64,000 nucleotides of DNA from Rhodococcus sp. 1168 (GCF_002091955.1 NZ_MKKY01000091.1:402385-466384), one strand, 5' to 3'; shown: positions 42,276 to 51,476, counted from the first letter of the stretch. The notes: generated from the sequence alone by a model not told the origin. A program made the numbers and translations.

Positions 42276-43544
42276 ATGTTGAACAGTCGACGAAAGGGTC
42301 CTTTCGCCGAACCTGGCTTTCGATGGTTATGGGGCGGCCAGCTGGTCGGACTGATCGGCGACCAAATCTTCCCGATGGCTATCGTCGCAATGTTGTCCGA
42401 GCGCTCGGGAATGGCACTGTCCCTAGGATTGGTGTTCGGTGCACGTTTCGCAGGACTGAGCCTGCTGATCATCGCCACCGGCGTCCTAGCCGATCGCCTG
42501 AACAAAACCGTCATGCTGTTATCGAGCAACGTCATTCGCTTCAGCGCAGTCATCTTCATCATCGCCATGGGCGGCGATCTGCCTCTATGGGCGTTGATGC
42601 TCACAACCTTCCTGATGGGCGCCGGCGAAGCAATATTCCAACCCGCCTACGACTCGACAATCCCCTCGATCGTCCCAGCCACGAGCATCGAAGCCGCGAA
42701 CGCAGCCACCAATATGCTGCGTTCCATCGCGCAGATCGTCGGCCCTGGCATGGCCGGTCTCGTTGTCACCGGTATAGGTGCAACCTCGGCGCTCACACTC
42801 AACGCCGCGACATTCCTCGTCGCAACATCGTGCTTACTGGCACTTCGGCGGGTAGCCGGAGCCAAACTCGACTCCAGTCCAGAGGCAGGGAATTCGCTGG
42901 TCACAGAAGCCCTCGAAGGCTTCCGCGTCGTGTTCTCGATGCGCTGGCTGTTCACACTCGAGATCATGTCGGTCGTGCACGTACTACTGGCGGTCGGTCC
43001 ATGGTTCATCTTACTGCCCCTCGTCGCCACCAACCGTTTGGGCGGACTCCAGTCGTATGGATTGGTGCTCTCTGCCTTTGCACTCGGCGGACTCGCAGGG
43101 GCCGCCCTGGCGGGGAGCATCGGAAGACGCACACAAATTCCCGGGGTCTGGGGCCTGATCGGATTGTCTCTGTTCGGCGTGGCATGCCTATCGCTTGCAC
43201 TCCCGATTCCGCTCACCGGAATCCTCGCCCTAGCCGCGCTCGGCGGGGCGGGTACACAGTTCTTCGATGTGCTCAAAACCACCGCAATGCAGAAGGAGAT
43301 CCCCAAAGGGTTCCTCGGTCGAGTGTTTGCGGTGGACTTCTTTGCCTCGTTCGTGATGATGCCCGCCGGCCAGATGCTCGCAGGTTTGCTCATCACAAGC
43401 CCCGAGCGCGCGAACACTGCGGCGATCTTCGCCGCGGTCGTCATCTTCTCTACGACACTCCTGCCTCTGTTCGCCCGCTCCGTACGGCATCTAAGCAACC
43501 AATCAGCCGACGACCGTGTATCCGCAGCGGGATCGATCGAGTGA
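42276..43544 (+). CDS. MFS transporter (exporter)
   Basis: 422 residues with about 12 transmembrane segments. MFS signatures: GFRWLWGGQLVGLIGDQIFP at the start, the loop 2-3 motif GVLADRLNKTVMLL (GxLaDRxxrkxx), and a mid-loop before ALAGSIGRRTQIPG. It resembles the MFS_3/enterobactin-exporter-like group. It likely exports the finished peptide or protects the producer. The stop overlaps the following GTG. Confidence 0.9.
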   Translation: MLNSRRKGPFAEPGFRWLWGGQLVGLIGDQIFPMAIVAMLSERSGMALSLGLVFGARFAGLSLLIIATGVLADRLNKTVMLLSSNVIRFSAVIFIIAMGGDLPLWALMLTTFLMGAGEAIFQPAYDSTIPSIVPATSIEAANAATNMLRSIAQIVGPGMAGLVVTGIGATSALTLNAATFLVATSCLLALRRVAGAKLDSSPEAGNSLVTEALEGFRVVFSMRWLFTLEIMSVVHVLLAVGPWFILLPLVATNRLGGLQSYGLVLSAFALGGLAGAALAGSIGRRTQIPGVWGLIGLSLFGVACLSLALPIPLTGILALAALGGAGTQFFDVLKTTAMQKEIPKGFLGRVFAVDFFASFVMMPAGQMLAGLLITSPERANTAAIFAAVVIFSTTLLPLFARSVRHLSNQSADDRVSAAGSIE

Positions 43545-44488
43545 GAGCGCTCGACAAGCTGCGAACCGAACTCGAACTCGCATGCCGCACGCTACGCGCA
43601 CCGGTCGAAATTGAGGTCGGGACCACCGACGGCTACATCACCTCCCTATTCAGCATCCCCGGAACACAAACTCGATGGGGCACGCGAAACCAGACAGCAG
43701 AAGCCGTACTGGAAGCGGTCCATCAAACAGGCCTCGAATGGCTCGCAGACGACATCGAGGGGGCCGCCAGTGGACGTCCTCTACCGGCCCGGATCACCGC
43801 AGACATCCTCGTGCCCCCGTTCCTCGCCGCCGTCCTCATGCACGAATGCATCGGACACACCAGCGAGGCCGACAACTACCAGGCCTACAGACACCGTCTC
43901 GAACCGAACCTGGGCGACTACTGGACCGACCTACCGCTGCTTGTCCGTGACGATCCGACAGAGCCAGGGCATTCCGGTTCGTATCGAACAGACGACGAAG
44001 GTACGCCCGCCCAGCCGGTCACCTTGGTCGAGAACGGTCGCTGGACAGACCTTCTGACCAGTACGCGCACTGCTGGTACCCATCAATCCAACGGTCACGG
44101 CCGATGCCTTACGCCAGGTGGACCGCCCCTTCCTCGAATGGCTTTTTTTACCGTTGGCGCCGGCGACAGTAGCTACGACAGCCTCCTATCGAACATGGAT
44201 GGCTTCCTTCTCGGCGGTATCGGAGGTGGCGGTTCGGTACGGGAGTACATGAGTATCAAACCTCTGTGGGCACGCCGAATTATCGACGGCCACATCACCG
44301 ATGAGTCGTATACGGATCTCGTTCTCCGCGCCAAGAAGGACCAGCTCGTCAAACGCCTACAAGCTATAGGCGACAGCCCCCGAACCTACGATCCATTGCA
44401 TCCGTGCTGCAAAGAAGGCCAAGACCTACCAATCACGATGGCGGCACCGTACCTTCGCCTGAATCAAGTAATTTTGTACCCCGACTGA
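43541..44488 (+). CDS. TldD/PmbA-like metalloprotease
   Basis: 315 residues from a GTG overlapping the MFS stop (GTGA). The zinc-binding HExxxH of the TldD family is in AAVLMHECIGHTSEADNYQA (about residue 102). Other family features are the YRTDDEGTPAQPVTLVENGR segment and the C-terminal RLNQVILYPD. It is shorter than TldD (~480) because the N-terminal domain is reduced. TldD/TldE remove leader peptides of microcin B17 and related RiPPs; here it probably trims the modified precursor. No TldE partner is visible, so it may act as a homodimer. Confidence 0.85.
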   Translation: MRALDKLRTELELACRTLRAPVEIEVGTTDGYITSLFSIPGTQTRWGTRNQTAEAVLEAVHQTGLEWLADDIEGAASGRPLPARITADILVPPFLAAVLMHECIGHTSEADNYQAYRHRLEPNLGDYWTDLPLLVRDDPTEPGHSGSYRTDDEGTPAQPVTLVENGRWTDLLTSTRTAGTHQSNGHGRCLTPGGPPLPRMAFFTVGAGDSSYDSLLSNMDGFLLGGIGGGGSVREYMSIKPLWARRIIDGHITDESYTDLVLRAKKDQLVKRLQAIGDSPRTYDPLHPCCKEGQDLPITMAAPYLRLNQVILYPD

Positions 44489-44851
44489 GGTTGTCAGTCG
44501 AACAGCGGACGGCTTCGACGAGGCCGGGCCGGGCCGCGGAGCTGATGCGACGTCAGCCGGTTTCGCGTTCTCAGCGGCGAACCGGTTGGCGGCTGTTGCG
44601 AGGGGTGTCAGGCGAACCGAGGGATTGGACCGAGTCGACGAGGTCGTCGTCGGTCACCGTGGATAAGGATTCTGCTGCGTTTGCCGGCGGCAGACCCACA
44701 TCGTTCAAAGGCTCGCGACCTCATTCACGTTGACAATCCCTATTGAGATGCCTTACCGGACCATGAGGATGCCCTCGCGGCGCTTGTCGGCCGCACAGCT
44801 TACCCGACCATCTGCACTCATCCGAGCGGAAATCCCTTCATTCTGGGGTGG
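44489..44851 (+). other. Intergenic region before the lasso-type cyclase
   Basis: About 360 bp. The frame of the cyclase is already open from 44747 and reads DALPDHEDALAALVGRTAYP, the usual N-terminus of lasso cyclases, but it begins right after a TGA and has no start codon; an ATG at 44748 is one base out of frame. Between 44489 and 44746 no convincing lasso precursor was found. A frame at 44539-44733 ends in Arg-rich sequence without acidic residues at ring positions. Confidence 0.5.
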
Positions 44852-46537
44852 TTGGCCGGTGACCGTATCGAGATTCATACCGAGGGTCGCGCCATGGCAG
44901 TATTCGTCGGCCAGATCGCGGCGCCATTGCACGATGTTCGGTCTCGTCTTCGGTCGATCGTTGGAGGCCGGGCGTATACGAACGCATCGGCACTCCTGGG
45001 TGGGAGTTTTCATGTTCTCAGTTCGGTCGACGGTGTCGTATCCATGAATGGAACTGCATCGTTGTCGCGGAGGATTTTCTACTCTCGAATGCGAAACAGC
45101 ACCGTAGCGTCGAACCGGGCCGACATTCTTGCCGATCTCTCCAACTCCGACCTCGACGCGGAGAGCATTGCGGTACGACTACTCGTGCCGCCCGCGCCGG
45201 ATCCCCTCGACACCGGTTCGATGTGGTCCGCTGTACATCCCGTTCCCGCCGATCGACAGTTGTCGATCCATCCTGACGGCCACACTGCGGCCGCGAGGTG
45301 GTGGACAGCACCGCCTGCTGACATGTCGATCGCAGACACCACCGAGGCTTTGAGGGTTGCAATCAGCGAGGCGGTCGCGCTACGAACCGGCGATGAGGTT
45401 GTGACTGCAGACCTGTCCGGGGGACTCGATTCGACGCCCTTGGCGTACCTGGCGTGGAACAACTACCCCAATGTCTCTGCGGTGACATTGACCGGCATGA
45501 CCGAAGATGACGGTGACACCGGTGTAGCTCTTACTGCGGCATCGATGATGGCAGGTCTGGACCACCTGATGCTGCCAGTCGACAAACTGGTCAACACTTT
45601 CGACGGCATCATTACCCCGCCTGCCAGCAACGACGAGCCCTTCTTCGGGTTGCAGCTCGGACGGCAAGCGCAGATCGCCGAACAGATGTCTCAGCGTGGC
45701 TCTGCCCTGCATTTCACCGGCCATGGCGGGGACGAGGTGTTCTCTGTCCCATCAGTGTATTTGGGTGATCTTCTTCGTACGAACAAGCGTGTGGGGTTGG
45801 ACCATGCACGGGGTTTGCGTGCACTGAACAAGTGGTCCTGGTCCGACGTCGTGAACCTGTATCGCGACACGGACAGTTACCAGAAGTGGACGAACCACAA
45901 ATTCGATCTCGCACCGGAGCGGCGTTCTGGGCGGTCCACGAGCAGGTGGGGTGAGGCGGCATACGTTCCTGCATGGGTCACCCGCGACGCGCTGCAGTAT
46001 GTCCGTCGACGCTTCGAGAACCTCGACAAGACGCTCACTCCGCACTCGCCGTCGCCCGCCCAGCACCAATGCATCGAATCGATTCGAACAGCCGGCCGCA
46101 TCTCGAGGCTTGCAGGAAATATCTACGCGCAACACGGGATCTCCCTCGCGTATCCCTTGATCGATGACAAGATCGTTGACCTAGCGCTGCGCGTACGACT
46201 CCATGAGCGCGGTACTCCCTGGGAGTTCAAGCCGTTGCTCCGATCCGCTACCGCGAAAATTGTTCCACCAGAGCTCATGTCCAGATCCACCAAGAACGAC
46301 ATGACCGAGGATGTCTATCGCGATCTGCGATCTGCCCGCGAGTCGCTACGAGAGATGTGCGAGAACTCTGTCCTGGTGTCGATGGGCCTGGTCGACAGGA
46401 AAGAACTGCTGACTGCATGCGGGATACAACACGCTGCCGGGCTGTCCCTCCCCTCGTTCGTCATGACAATGAATTGCGAGGCATGGCTCAGGTCACAGTT
46501 GCCAAAGTCCCACCGAAAGCTCGAGGTGCACCTATGA
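44852..46537 (+). CDS. Lasso-type macrolactam synthetase (asparagine synthetase B-like, C protein), start unresolved
   Basis: 561 residues from the TTG at 44852; the homologous reading begins about 35 codons earlier (44747) where no start exists, and the next ATG is 44894. The C-terminal asparagine-synthetase domain has the PP-loop VTADLSGGLDSTPLAYLAWN (SGGxDS) and FTGHGGDEVFSVPS. In lasso pathways this enzyme adenylates an Asp/Glu side chain and closes the ring with the core N-terminus. It is followed by B2 and B1 genes with ATGA/GTGA overlaps. If the missing start reflects a one-base change, expression may be reduced or the gene defective. Confidence 0.82.
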   Translation: MAGDRIEIHTEGRAMAVFVGQIAAPLHDVRSRLRSIVGGRAYTNASALLGGSFHVLSSVDGVVSMNGTASLSRRIFYSRMRNSTVASNRADILADLSNSDLDAESIAVRLLVPPAPDPLDTGSMWSAVHPVPADRQLSIHPDGHTAAARWWTAPPADMSIADTTEALRVAISEAVALRTGDEVVTADLSGGLDSTPLAYLAWNNYPNVSAVTLTGMTEDDGDTGVALTAASMMAGLDHLMLPVDKLVNTFDGIITPPASNDEPFFGLQLGRQAQIAEQMSQRGSALHFTGHGGDEVFSVPSVYLGDLLRTNKRVGLDHARGLRALNKWSWSDVVNLYRDTDSYQKWTNHKFDLAPERRSGRSTSRWGEAAYVPAWVTRDALQYVRRRFENLDKTLTPHSPSPAQHQCIESIRTAGRISRLAGNIYAQHGISLAYPLIDDKIVDLALRVRLHERGTPWEFKPLLRSATAKIVPPELMSRSTKNDMTEDVYRDLRSARESLREMCENSVLVSMGLVDRKELLTACGIQHAAGLSLPSFVMTMNCEAWLRSQLPKSHRKLEVHL

Positions 46538-46962
46538 ATGTCGGCAAACCCATGGCAATCGCAAGACCAACCGGAGGCACGCCTGTCACCACTGCCAAGG
46601 TGCACTCACTCGTCTTCCTCGCACGTCTCGTAGCGAGAATGAGCCCAGCGCGGATCGAGCGAACGATGACGATACTGGCCAAGAACGCGAAGCCGGCCAC
46701 GTATGGCGACATTCGCCAGGCCCAGGGCAGTGTCTTGTCGATCAGTGCGATATGCGCCGGGGACGGCTGCCTCCACCGCTCGATCGCTGTTGCAGCACTG
46801 TGCAGGCTCAGCGGCACCTTCCCTGAATGGAAGACCGGCTTTCAGGTCGACCCGTTCCGCGCGCACGCGTGGGTCGAAGCCGAGGGCCGCGCAGCCGACC
46901 ACGGCATGGACCCTGCTCGTTGGATCGAGCTCATCACCGTCAGAGCAGGAGCGCGCCCGTGA
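46534..46962 (+). CDS. Lasso-peptide B2 leader protease (transglutaminase-like)
   Basis: 142 residues, start overlapping the cyclase stop. The cysteine-protease pattern of B2 proteins is intact: SISAICAGDGCLHRSIAVAA with the catalytic Cys in GCLxRS, LCRLSG, then FRAHAWVEAEGRAADHG with the catalytic His and GxxV/GxA features. B2 cuts the leader two residues after a conserved Thr while the leader is held by B1. Length is typical for a stand-alone B2. Confidence 0.9.
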   Translation: MNVGKPMAIARPTGGTPVTTAKVHSLVFLARLVARMSPARIERTMTILAKNAKPATYGDIRQAQGSVLSISAICAGDGCLHRSIAVAALCRLSGTFPEWKTGFQVDPFRAHAWVEAEGRAADHGMDPARWIELITVRAGARP

Positions 46963-47234
46963 AATTCAGAATCGATGTCCGCGTACGAACAAGTGATGAC
47001 AAAACCGTCATTTTGGACATGAAGACAGGGAAGTACTGGCATCTCAATTCGACGGCCAGCATCATCGCTGAAGGAATACAAAACGGCGAAAGCCTGCCCG
47101 AAATATGCGCCCTGGTATCGTCCGTCAAGAATGTGGCGCCTCAGACAGCAGCCAGCGATTGCGCCCAATTCATACAAGAATTGTCGAACGTTGGACTACT
47201 GGAGGATGTACCAGCAGAGACAAGGTCCCGGTGA
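46959..47234 (+). CDS. Lasso-peptide B1 / PqqD-like leader-recognition protein (RRE)
   Basis: 91 residues from a GTG overlapping the B2 stop. It has the PqqD-like RRE order of three strands and three helices: VRTSDDKTVILDMKTGKYWH, LNSTASIIAEGIQNGESLPE and CAQFIQELSNVGLLED. It binds the leader peptide and presents it to B2 and the cyclase. It is the only recognisable RRE in the cluster, so it could also serve the radical SAM and MNIO enzymes (inference). Confidence 0.88.
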   Translation: MKFRIDVRVRTSDDKTVILDMKTGKYWHLNSTASIIAEGIQNGESLPEICALVSSVKNVAPQTAASDCAQFIQELSNVGLLEDVPAETRSR

Positions 47235-47266
47235 AAGCTGGACTCGGATCGTAGAGGTGGTCGAAC

Positions 47267-47812
47267 GTGAGCTTCGGTGAGCGGGTGGTGGCATGGCTGC
47301 CGCAAAGATGGCTGGTCAAAGCACTCGCTCATGCCGAGTTGTTGAAGTTTCTGAGCGTGGGTGCCATCACATTCGTATCCACTGTCGCTATCTTTTTCGG
47401 TCTCAAATGGACTGTTCTCCCGAACAACCCTGTTACCGCCAACATTCTCGCGGTATTGGTTTCGACGATTCTGTCGTATGTTCTCAATCGCGAGTGGTCG
47501 TTCTCCGACCGCGGCGGGCGTCCGCAACACCATGAAGCAGCCCTGTTCTTCGGTGTAGCTGGAGTCGGTTTGGCACTGAACCAAGTCCCACTGTGGGTTT
47601 CGCGTTACATCCTGGATCTACGCACCCCTCATGTGTCGTTCATTGCGGAGAACTTCGCAGACTTGGTCAGCGGCACGATTCTGGGCACTTTGATCGCCAC
47701 CGCTTTCCGGTGGTGGGCAATGAGCAAGTTCGTATTTCTACACCGCCCGACTCAATCGGCCGCACCAGCGGACTCCGAGACTGCGGACTCCGACCTGGAC
47801 AAATCTGCCTAG
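47267..47812 (+). CDS. GtrA-like membrane protein
   Basis: 181 residues from a GTG. Four hydrophobic segments are visible (FLSVGAITFVSTVAIFFGLK, NILAVLVSTILSYVLNREWS, AALFFGVAGVGLALNQVPLW, LVSGTILGTLIATAFRWWAM) with the GtrA hallmark NREWSF. GtrA proteins move lipid-linked sugars across the membrane. It follows B1 by 32 bases. A role in glycosylating or exporting the peptide is possible but unproven; it may simply be a neighbour gene. Confidence 0.82.
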   Translation: MSFGERVVAWLPQRWLVKALAHAELLKFLSVGAITFVSTVAIFFGLKWTVLPNNPVTANILAVLVSTILSYVLNREWSFSDRGGRPQHHEAALFFGVAGVGLALNQVPLWVSRYILDLRTPHVSFIAENFADLVSGTILGTLIATAFRWWAMSKFVFLHRPTQSAAPADSETADSDLDKSA

Positions 47813-47882
47813 CCTGGGCGATCAGGGGCTTGTCGTTCGATAGTTGACTCCCCAACTGCCGCACGCATCCTGTGAGCTGTCG

Positions 47883-48041
47883 CTAGTCTACGAGATTGCC
47901 ACGAAGCCAGTCGTTCACAGCCTCGTACACGGCATCTTGAATTCGCATTCCGCGTTCGGCGCATGCAATCTTCAATCTGCGTTGCAGTGCCGGGTTCATC
48001 CTCGTGGCGAACGGAACAAGGTCGGTTTCAGCTTCGGTCAC
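47883..48041 (-). CDS. Small ribbon-helix-helix protein (52 aa)
   Basis: A short ORF from a GTG at 48041 (another GTG at 48050). It reads TEAETDLVPFATRMNPALQR, RLKIACAERGMRIQDAVYEA and VNDWLRGNLVD. The pattern, a short strand VPFATRM followed by two helices, is that of CopG/ParG-type RHH DNA-binding proteins seen on actinobacterial plasmids. It may repress a nearby promoter or take part in partition. It lies between the GtrA gene and the ABC exporter. Confidence 0.6.
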   Translation of the reverse strand: MTEAETDLVPFATRMNPALQRRLKIACAERGMRIQDAVYEAVNDWLRGNLVD

Positions 48042-48280
48042 TGTCTGCACGTCATCGACAGACCCGATCGCCCCAGCACATCACGTCGAACGGGACGTGA
48101 GTCTGTCATCTCCATATGCCCCTAATCGATTGAGCGAGCAGCTGATTCCGTACAGAACCCCCGCCCCGACACCACACCGCTATACCGACCATACAGTCCC
48201 TTTGCGAGGGTAGCGTACTTCAACACCCGCGCGGTGTACGTCCCGACCCCGAGCTACCTCGGCACCACGAGTAGCGACAC

Positions 48281-50062
48281 TTACACGGCATCGCTAGGCA
48301 CCGAGAGGGTGGTAATCCTGAGTGCAGCAACCAAATCGGCATACAGGTCATCGGATTGAAGGAGCTCGGAATGGGTCCCGGTCGCCCTTATCCGCCCGCC
48401 GTCGAGCACGACGATGCGATCGGCGTCCATGACGGTGGAGAGTCGATGCGCCACCGACACCACGAGCCCCGTGCGTGCGAGATCACGTACTGCGTCGACG
48501 ATCGCACGTTCTGTTCGAGCGTCGAGCTGCGCGGTGGCCTCATCGAGTAGAAGTACCGGTGGGCGAGAGACCAGCACGCGCGCAACCGCCAGTCGCTGTC
48601 GTTCGCCTCCCGACAGAGTCGCTGCTGCGATGTCGCTGTCCAACCCGTGAGGCAAAGATCTGATCTTCTTCGCCATATCTACCGCCTGCAATGCGGACCA
48701 AACCGCGTCGTCGCCGGCGTCCGGGACGGAGTAGAGGACGTTGTCGCGGGTGGTCCCCGCGATGACCGGTGTGTCTTGTTCGACATAACCGATCCTGGTG
48801 CGTACTGCCTCGATAGTCCAGTTTTCGTATGGAATGCCGTCCAGCAGGATATTTCCACTGTCCACGTTGAGGAAGCGGAGTAGGGCAGAAAGCAGGGTGG
48901 TCTTACCCGCGCCGGATGGTCCTACCAGTGCGACATGGCCCTGGCGCGGCAGATCGAGGTCAATCGCATCGAGCGCAGGGGCGCTGTCGATAGCGTGGTG
49001 CACGGTCACCGATCGGAGCTCGAGCACGGTCTCGGAGGGGACTGAGCGCCCCGGTGGTTGCCCACATGCGCCAGGCGCATCGGTTTCCTGCGCCAACGAA
49101 GTGACTTCCGCTATCCGTCGTGATGCTGCCAGCCCAGACTGCAGCGTCGCGATACTGGTGATGATCATGACCACTGGCAAAGCCAGTCCGAACACATACA
49201 GCAGAAATGCCACCAGACTCGGCACATCCAGCGCAGCCGTCGAGACACGCCACCCACCGACGACCAACACAACAATGATCACTACGTTCATAGCTAAGCT
49301 GGTCAATGTCGAGGCAGCAGTTTCGATTCGAACTGCGCGCACGCCCAGGGAGCGCGCATCATCGACATGATTCCCCAGCGCCTCAAGCTCCCGTTGCTCC
49401 GCTCTGGAGGCTTTGACGGTGCGCATCGCCCGGACCGTACTGTCCAATCGACCGCCAAGCAGACCGAGATGTTCCTGCACCTGCTGCTGCAACCGCGACA
49501 ATTGAGGCATCAGTACCAGCGACATACCAGTACCGACTGCAACCACGATTACGGTCACCATCAACAGCATCATGTCCAGGTAGCCCATCAGCACGAGACT
49601 GCCGACCAAAGCGATTGCGCCATTGACGAATTGCACGACGCTCGACGTGGCGGCCTCCCGAATCAGTGTTGTGTCTGAGGTCACCCGAGATGTCATCTCG
49701 CCGGCAGTGCGCACCGCGCCGATCCGCGCACCCATCAGAGCTTCCAGCATTCTGTTTCGGGCTCGTCGCACCACACGTTCGGCCATCTTTCCCAGCATCA
49801 CTGTCTGCATGTAGGTCACGATGGTGCTCAGGATCAACACCGCAACCAACATCAACGCCACGTCCGTAACCGAGGACTGAGAACCCAAACGCTGCAGGAC
49901 TTCTCGAGTGACCATTGGACTCGCCAGCTCAGCACCAGAGCCAACAAGTCCCAAGAATATCGCCGACATCAAGACACGGCGTTCTGGCCGAATCCACCCC
50001 GCCAACAGGCGCCAACCCCCCTGCGTAGGATCGTCCGGATCCAACTCTGCTTTTAGCGGCAT
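48281..50062 (-). CDS. ABC exporter, fused membrane and ATPase domains
   Basis: About 593 residues from the ATG at 50062 (the frame is open to an ATG at 50137, behind a G9 run). Six transmembrane segments fill the first ~320 residues (LMSAIFLGLVGSGAELASPM first). The nucleotide-binding domain has Walker A GPSGAGKTTLL, signature LSGGERQRLAVAR, Walker B VLLLDEATAQLD and the H-loop VAHRL. All are intact. It lies convergent to the lasso genes; lasso clusters commonly end with such a D-type exporter, so it probably secretes the product. Confidence 0.9.
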   Translation of the reverse strand: MPLKAELDPDDPTQGGWRLLAGWIRPERRVLMSAIFLGLVGSGAELASPMVTREVLQRLGSQSSVTDVALMLVAVLILSTIVTYMQTVMLGKMAERVVRRARNRMLEALMGARIGAVRTAGEMTSRVTSDTTLIREAATSSVVQFVNGAIALVGSLVLMGYLDMMLLMVTVIVVAVGTGMSLVLMPQLSRLQQQVQEHLGLLGGRLDSTVRAMRTVKASRAEQRELEALGNHVDDARSLGVRAVRIETAASTLTSLAMNVVIIVVLVVGGWRVSTAALDVPSLVAFLLYVFGLALPVVMIITSIATLQSGLAASRRIAEVTSLAQETDAPGACGQPPGRSVPSETVLELRSVTVHHAIDSAPALDAIDLDLPRQGHVALVGPSGAGKTTLLSALLRFLNVDSGNILLDGIPYENWTIEAVRTRIGYVEQDTPVIAGTTRDNVLYSVPDAGDDAVWSALQAVDMAKKIRSLPHGLDSDIAAATLSGGERQRLAVARVLVSRPPVLLLDEATAQLDARTERAIVDAVRDLARTGLVVSVAHRLSTVMDADRIVVLDGGRIRATGTHSELLQSDDLYADLVAALRITTLSVPSDAV

Positions 50063-50187
50063 GCCTGACACTCTAGAGAGATTAGACCTGCTCAGTCCGT
50101 CATCTCTTTTACGAACTCCCGTTCGGGGGGGGGGCACCCGAATCGGGGCAAAACACGGTAGTGCCGAATCCTAACCAGGATAAGTGG

Positions 50188-50275
50188 CTATCCAACTGTC
50201 GAGCTGGTAACCAAATGACGGTAGAGAGTCGCCCGCCCGATGCCTAGGACTGATGCGATTTCTGTTTTCGGGAGT
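50188..50275 (-). pseudogene. Serine resolvase, C-terminal remnant
   Basis: Reads PKTEIASVLGIGRATLYRHL then VTSSTVG and a stop on the minus strand. This is the helix-turn-helix end of a resolvase and nearly repeats the end of the intact copy at 50740-51300. Nothing upstream is preserved. Confidence 0.75.
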
Positions 50276-50389
50276 CCACTGCACGGATATCAGCAGTGGT
50301 GTGCACGGGCTACGGGTGTTGCGGTCGTGGTAGCGGTCGCTACCGGCGAGCTAGTCCGTCGCCTTAGGGTCGCCGCGTGAACTCGATGG

Positions 50390-50651
50390 TGTATCCGGAC
50401 AGACCGTCGATCGACAGGCGATACTCGAGACCCTCGCGAATCGGGTCTCTGCCTGCGCCCACCGCTCCTCCGACGCCGTCAGCACGCCGGCCTCCACGAT
50501 GTCCAGCTTGTCTGGGTCCATCACAAGCCTCCCAGTCACCGAGAACCGACCGCACGATCGTGCAGCGCACTTCTGACCTCTGAATTTCAGAAGCCAATGC
50601 ACTCACCCACAAAACGCCTGCTAACAGTGCAGTCGTCTTCTGAATCTGACA
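50390..50651 (-). mobile_element. Right-end remnant of a Tn402/Tn5053-type transposon with the start of tniA
   Basis: The inverted-repeat end (minus strand TGTCAGATTCAGAAGACGAC from 50651) with internal TCAGAAG iterons is followed by a tniA-like N-terminus: SVTGRLVMDPDKLDIVEAGV and LTASEERWAQAETRFA, close to VAGRLVVDPDKLDVVETGVL of the full tniA at 61368-63089. The gene breaks off near 50420. This is debris of an older insertion of the same family. Confidence 0.75.
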
Positions 50652-50739
50652 CCCATGTCACGCAGTTGTTGTCGGCATCCATTGCGTCTTCCTTCGTTCT
50701 GGCTTTCCCGGTTATGTGTTGCTGAGGCGAGCACGGCCT

Positions 50740-51300
50740 TTATGGGGTGAGGGTGCTCAGGTGACGGTAGAGGGTGGCTCTTCCGATGCCGAGGACTGAT
50801 GCGATTTCGGTTTTGGGGGTGCCGTCGTGGAGCATGCGGGTAATTTGGCGGGCTTTGGCTGCGTCGATTTTAGGTGGTTGTCCGCCGATGCGTCCGCGGG
50901 CTCGTGCGGCGGCGAGGCCGGCCATTGTTCGTTCTTTTACGAGGTCGCGTTCGAATGCGGCTAGGGATCCAAAGATGTTGTAGGTCAGTCGTCCTCCGAT
51001 TGTGGAGGTGTCGATTCCTTCGGTGATGCTGCGGAGGGTTGCGCCTTTGGTTTCGATGAGGTTGACGGTGTCGATGAGGTGTCCGAGGTTTCGGCCTAGT
51101 CGGTCTAAACGCCAGATTGCGAGGACGTCGCCTTCGCGGAGGTTGTCGAGGAGTTGTTGGAGTTGGGGTCGGTCTTTGTCGGCTCCGGATGCGACTTCTT
51201 CCCAGATGCGGAAGCAGCCGGCGGTTGTCAGTGCGTCTCTCTGCAGGTTCAGTGATTGGTCGGTGGTTGAGACTCGGCAGTATCCCAGGATGGCGCTCAC
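50740..51300 (-). CDS. Serine resolvase (Tn3/TniR type)
   Basis: 186 residues, complete. The N-terminal catalytic domain opens ILGYCRVSTTDQSLNLQRDA with the active-site Ser in CRVST, the Arg-containing LAIWRLDRLGRNLGHLIDTV, and the E-helix GSLAAFERDLVKERTMAGLA. The C-terminal helix-turn-helix is TPKTEIASVLGIGRATLYRH. It resolves transposon cointegrates at a res site, probably the inverted repeat just upstream (51309-51371). Confidence 0.92.
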   Translation of the reverse strand: MSAILGYCRVSTTDQSLNLQRDALTTAGCFRIWEEVASGADKDRPQLQQLLDNLREGDVLAIWRLDRLGRNLGHLIDTVNLIETKGATLRSITEGIDTSTIGGRLTYNIFGSLAAFERDLVKERTMAGLAAARARGRIGGQPPKIDAAKARQITRMLHDGTPKTEIASVLGIGRATLYRHLSTLTP

Positions 51301-51308
51301 GGGGTTGA

Positions 51309-51371
51309 CTGTCTCAGAAAGGGCGGGCGGGGCACAGTGGGCACTCTGGAGGGTGAGACGGGTTTCTGAGA
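51309..51371. other. Probable res site of the adjacent resolvase
   Basis: TGTCTCAGAAA (51309-51319) and its inverted copy TTTCTGAGACA (51361-51371) flank about 40 bp just upstream of the resolvase start. Resolvase subsites are short inverted repeats in this position. Confidence 0.55.
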
Positions 51372-51476
51372 CACATCACAGGTTGATAACAAATCGGTTT
51401 TCGTGTCAGTTTCAGAAGACGGCTGCACGCTGTCAGAAGTGCACTGCACAAACTCCTCCAACTGCCCCCTCGGACA

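Noticed and set aside
42323..43540. Open frame continuing upstream of the TldD-like gene
   Set aside because: It overlaps the MFS gene in another frame and is Arg/His-rich noise. The GTG at 43541 overlapping the MFS stop is the natural start.
44539..44733. Small plus-strand frame upstream of the lasso cyclase as lasso precursor
   Set aside because: It has no leader-like YxxP, no Thr at a plausible cleavage site and no Asp/Glu at ring positions; composition is Arg/Ser noise.
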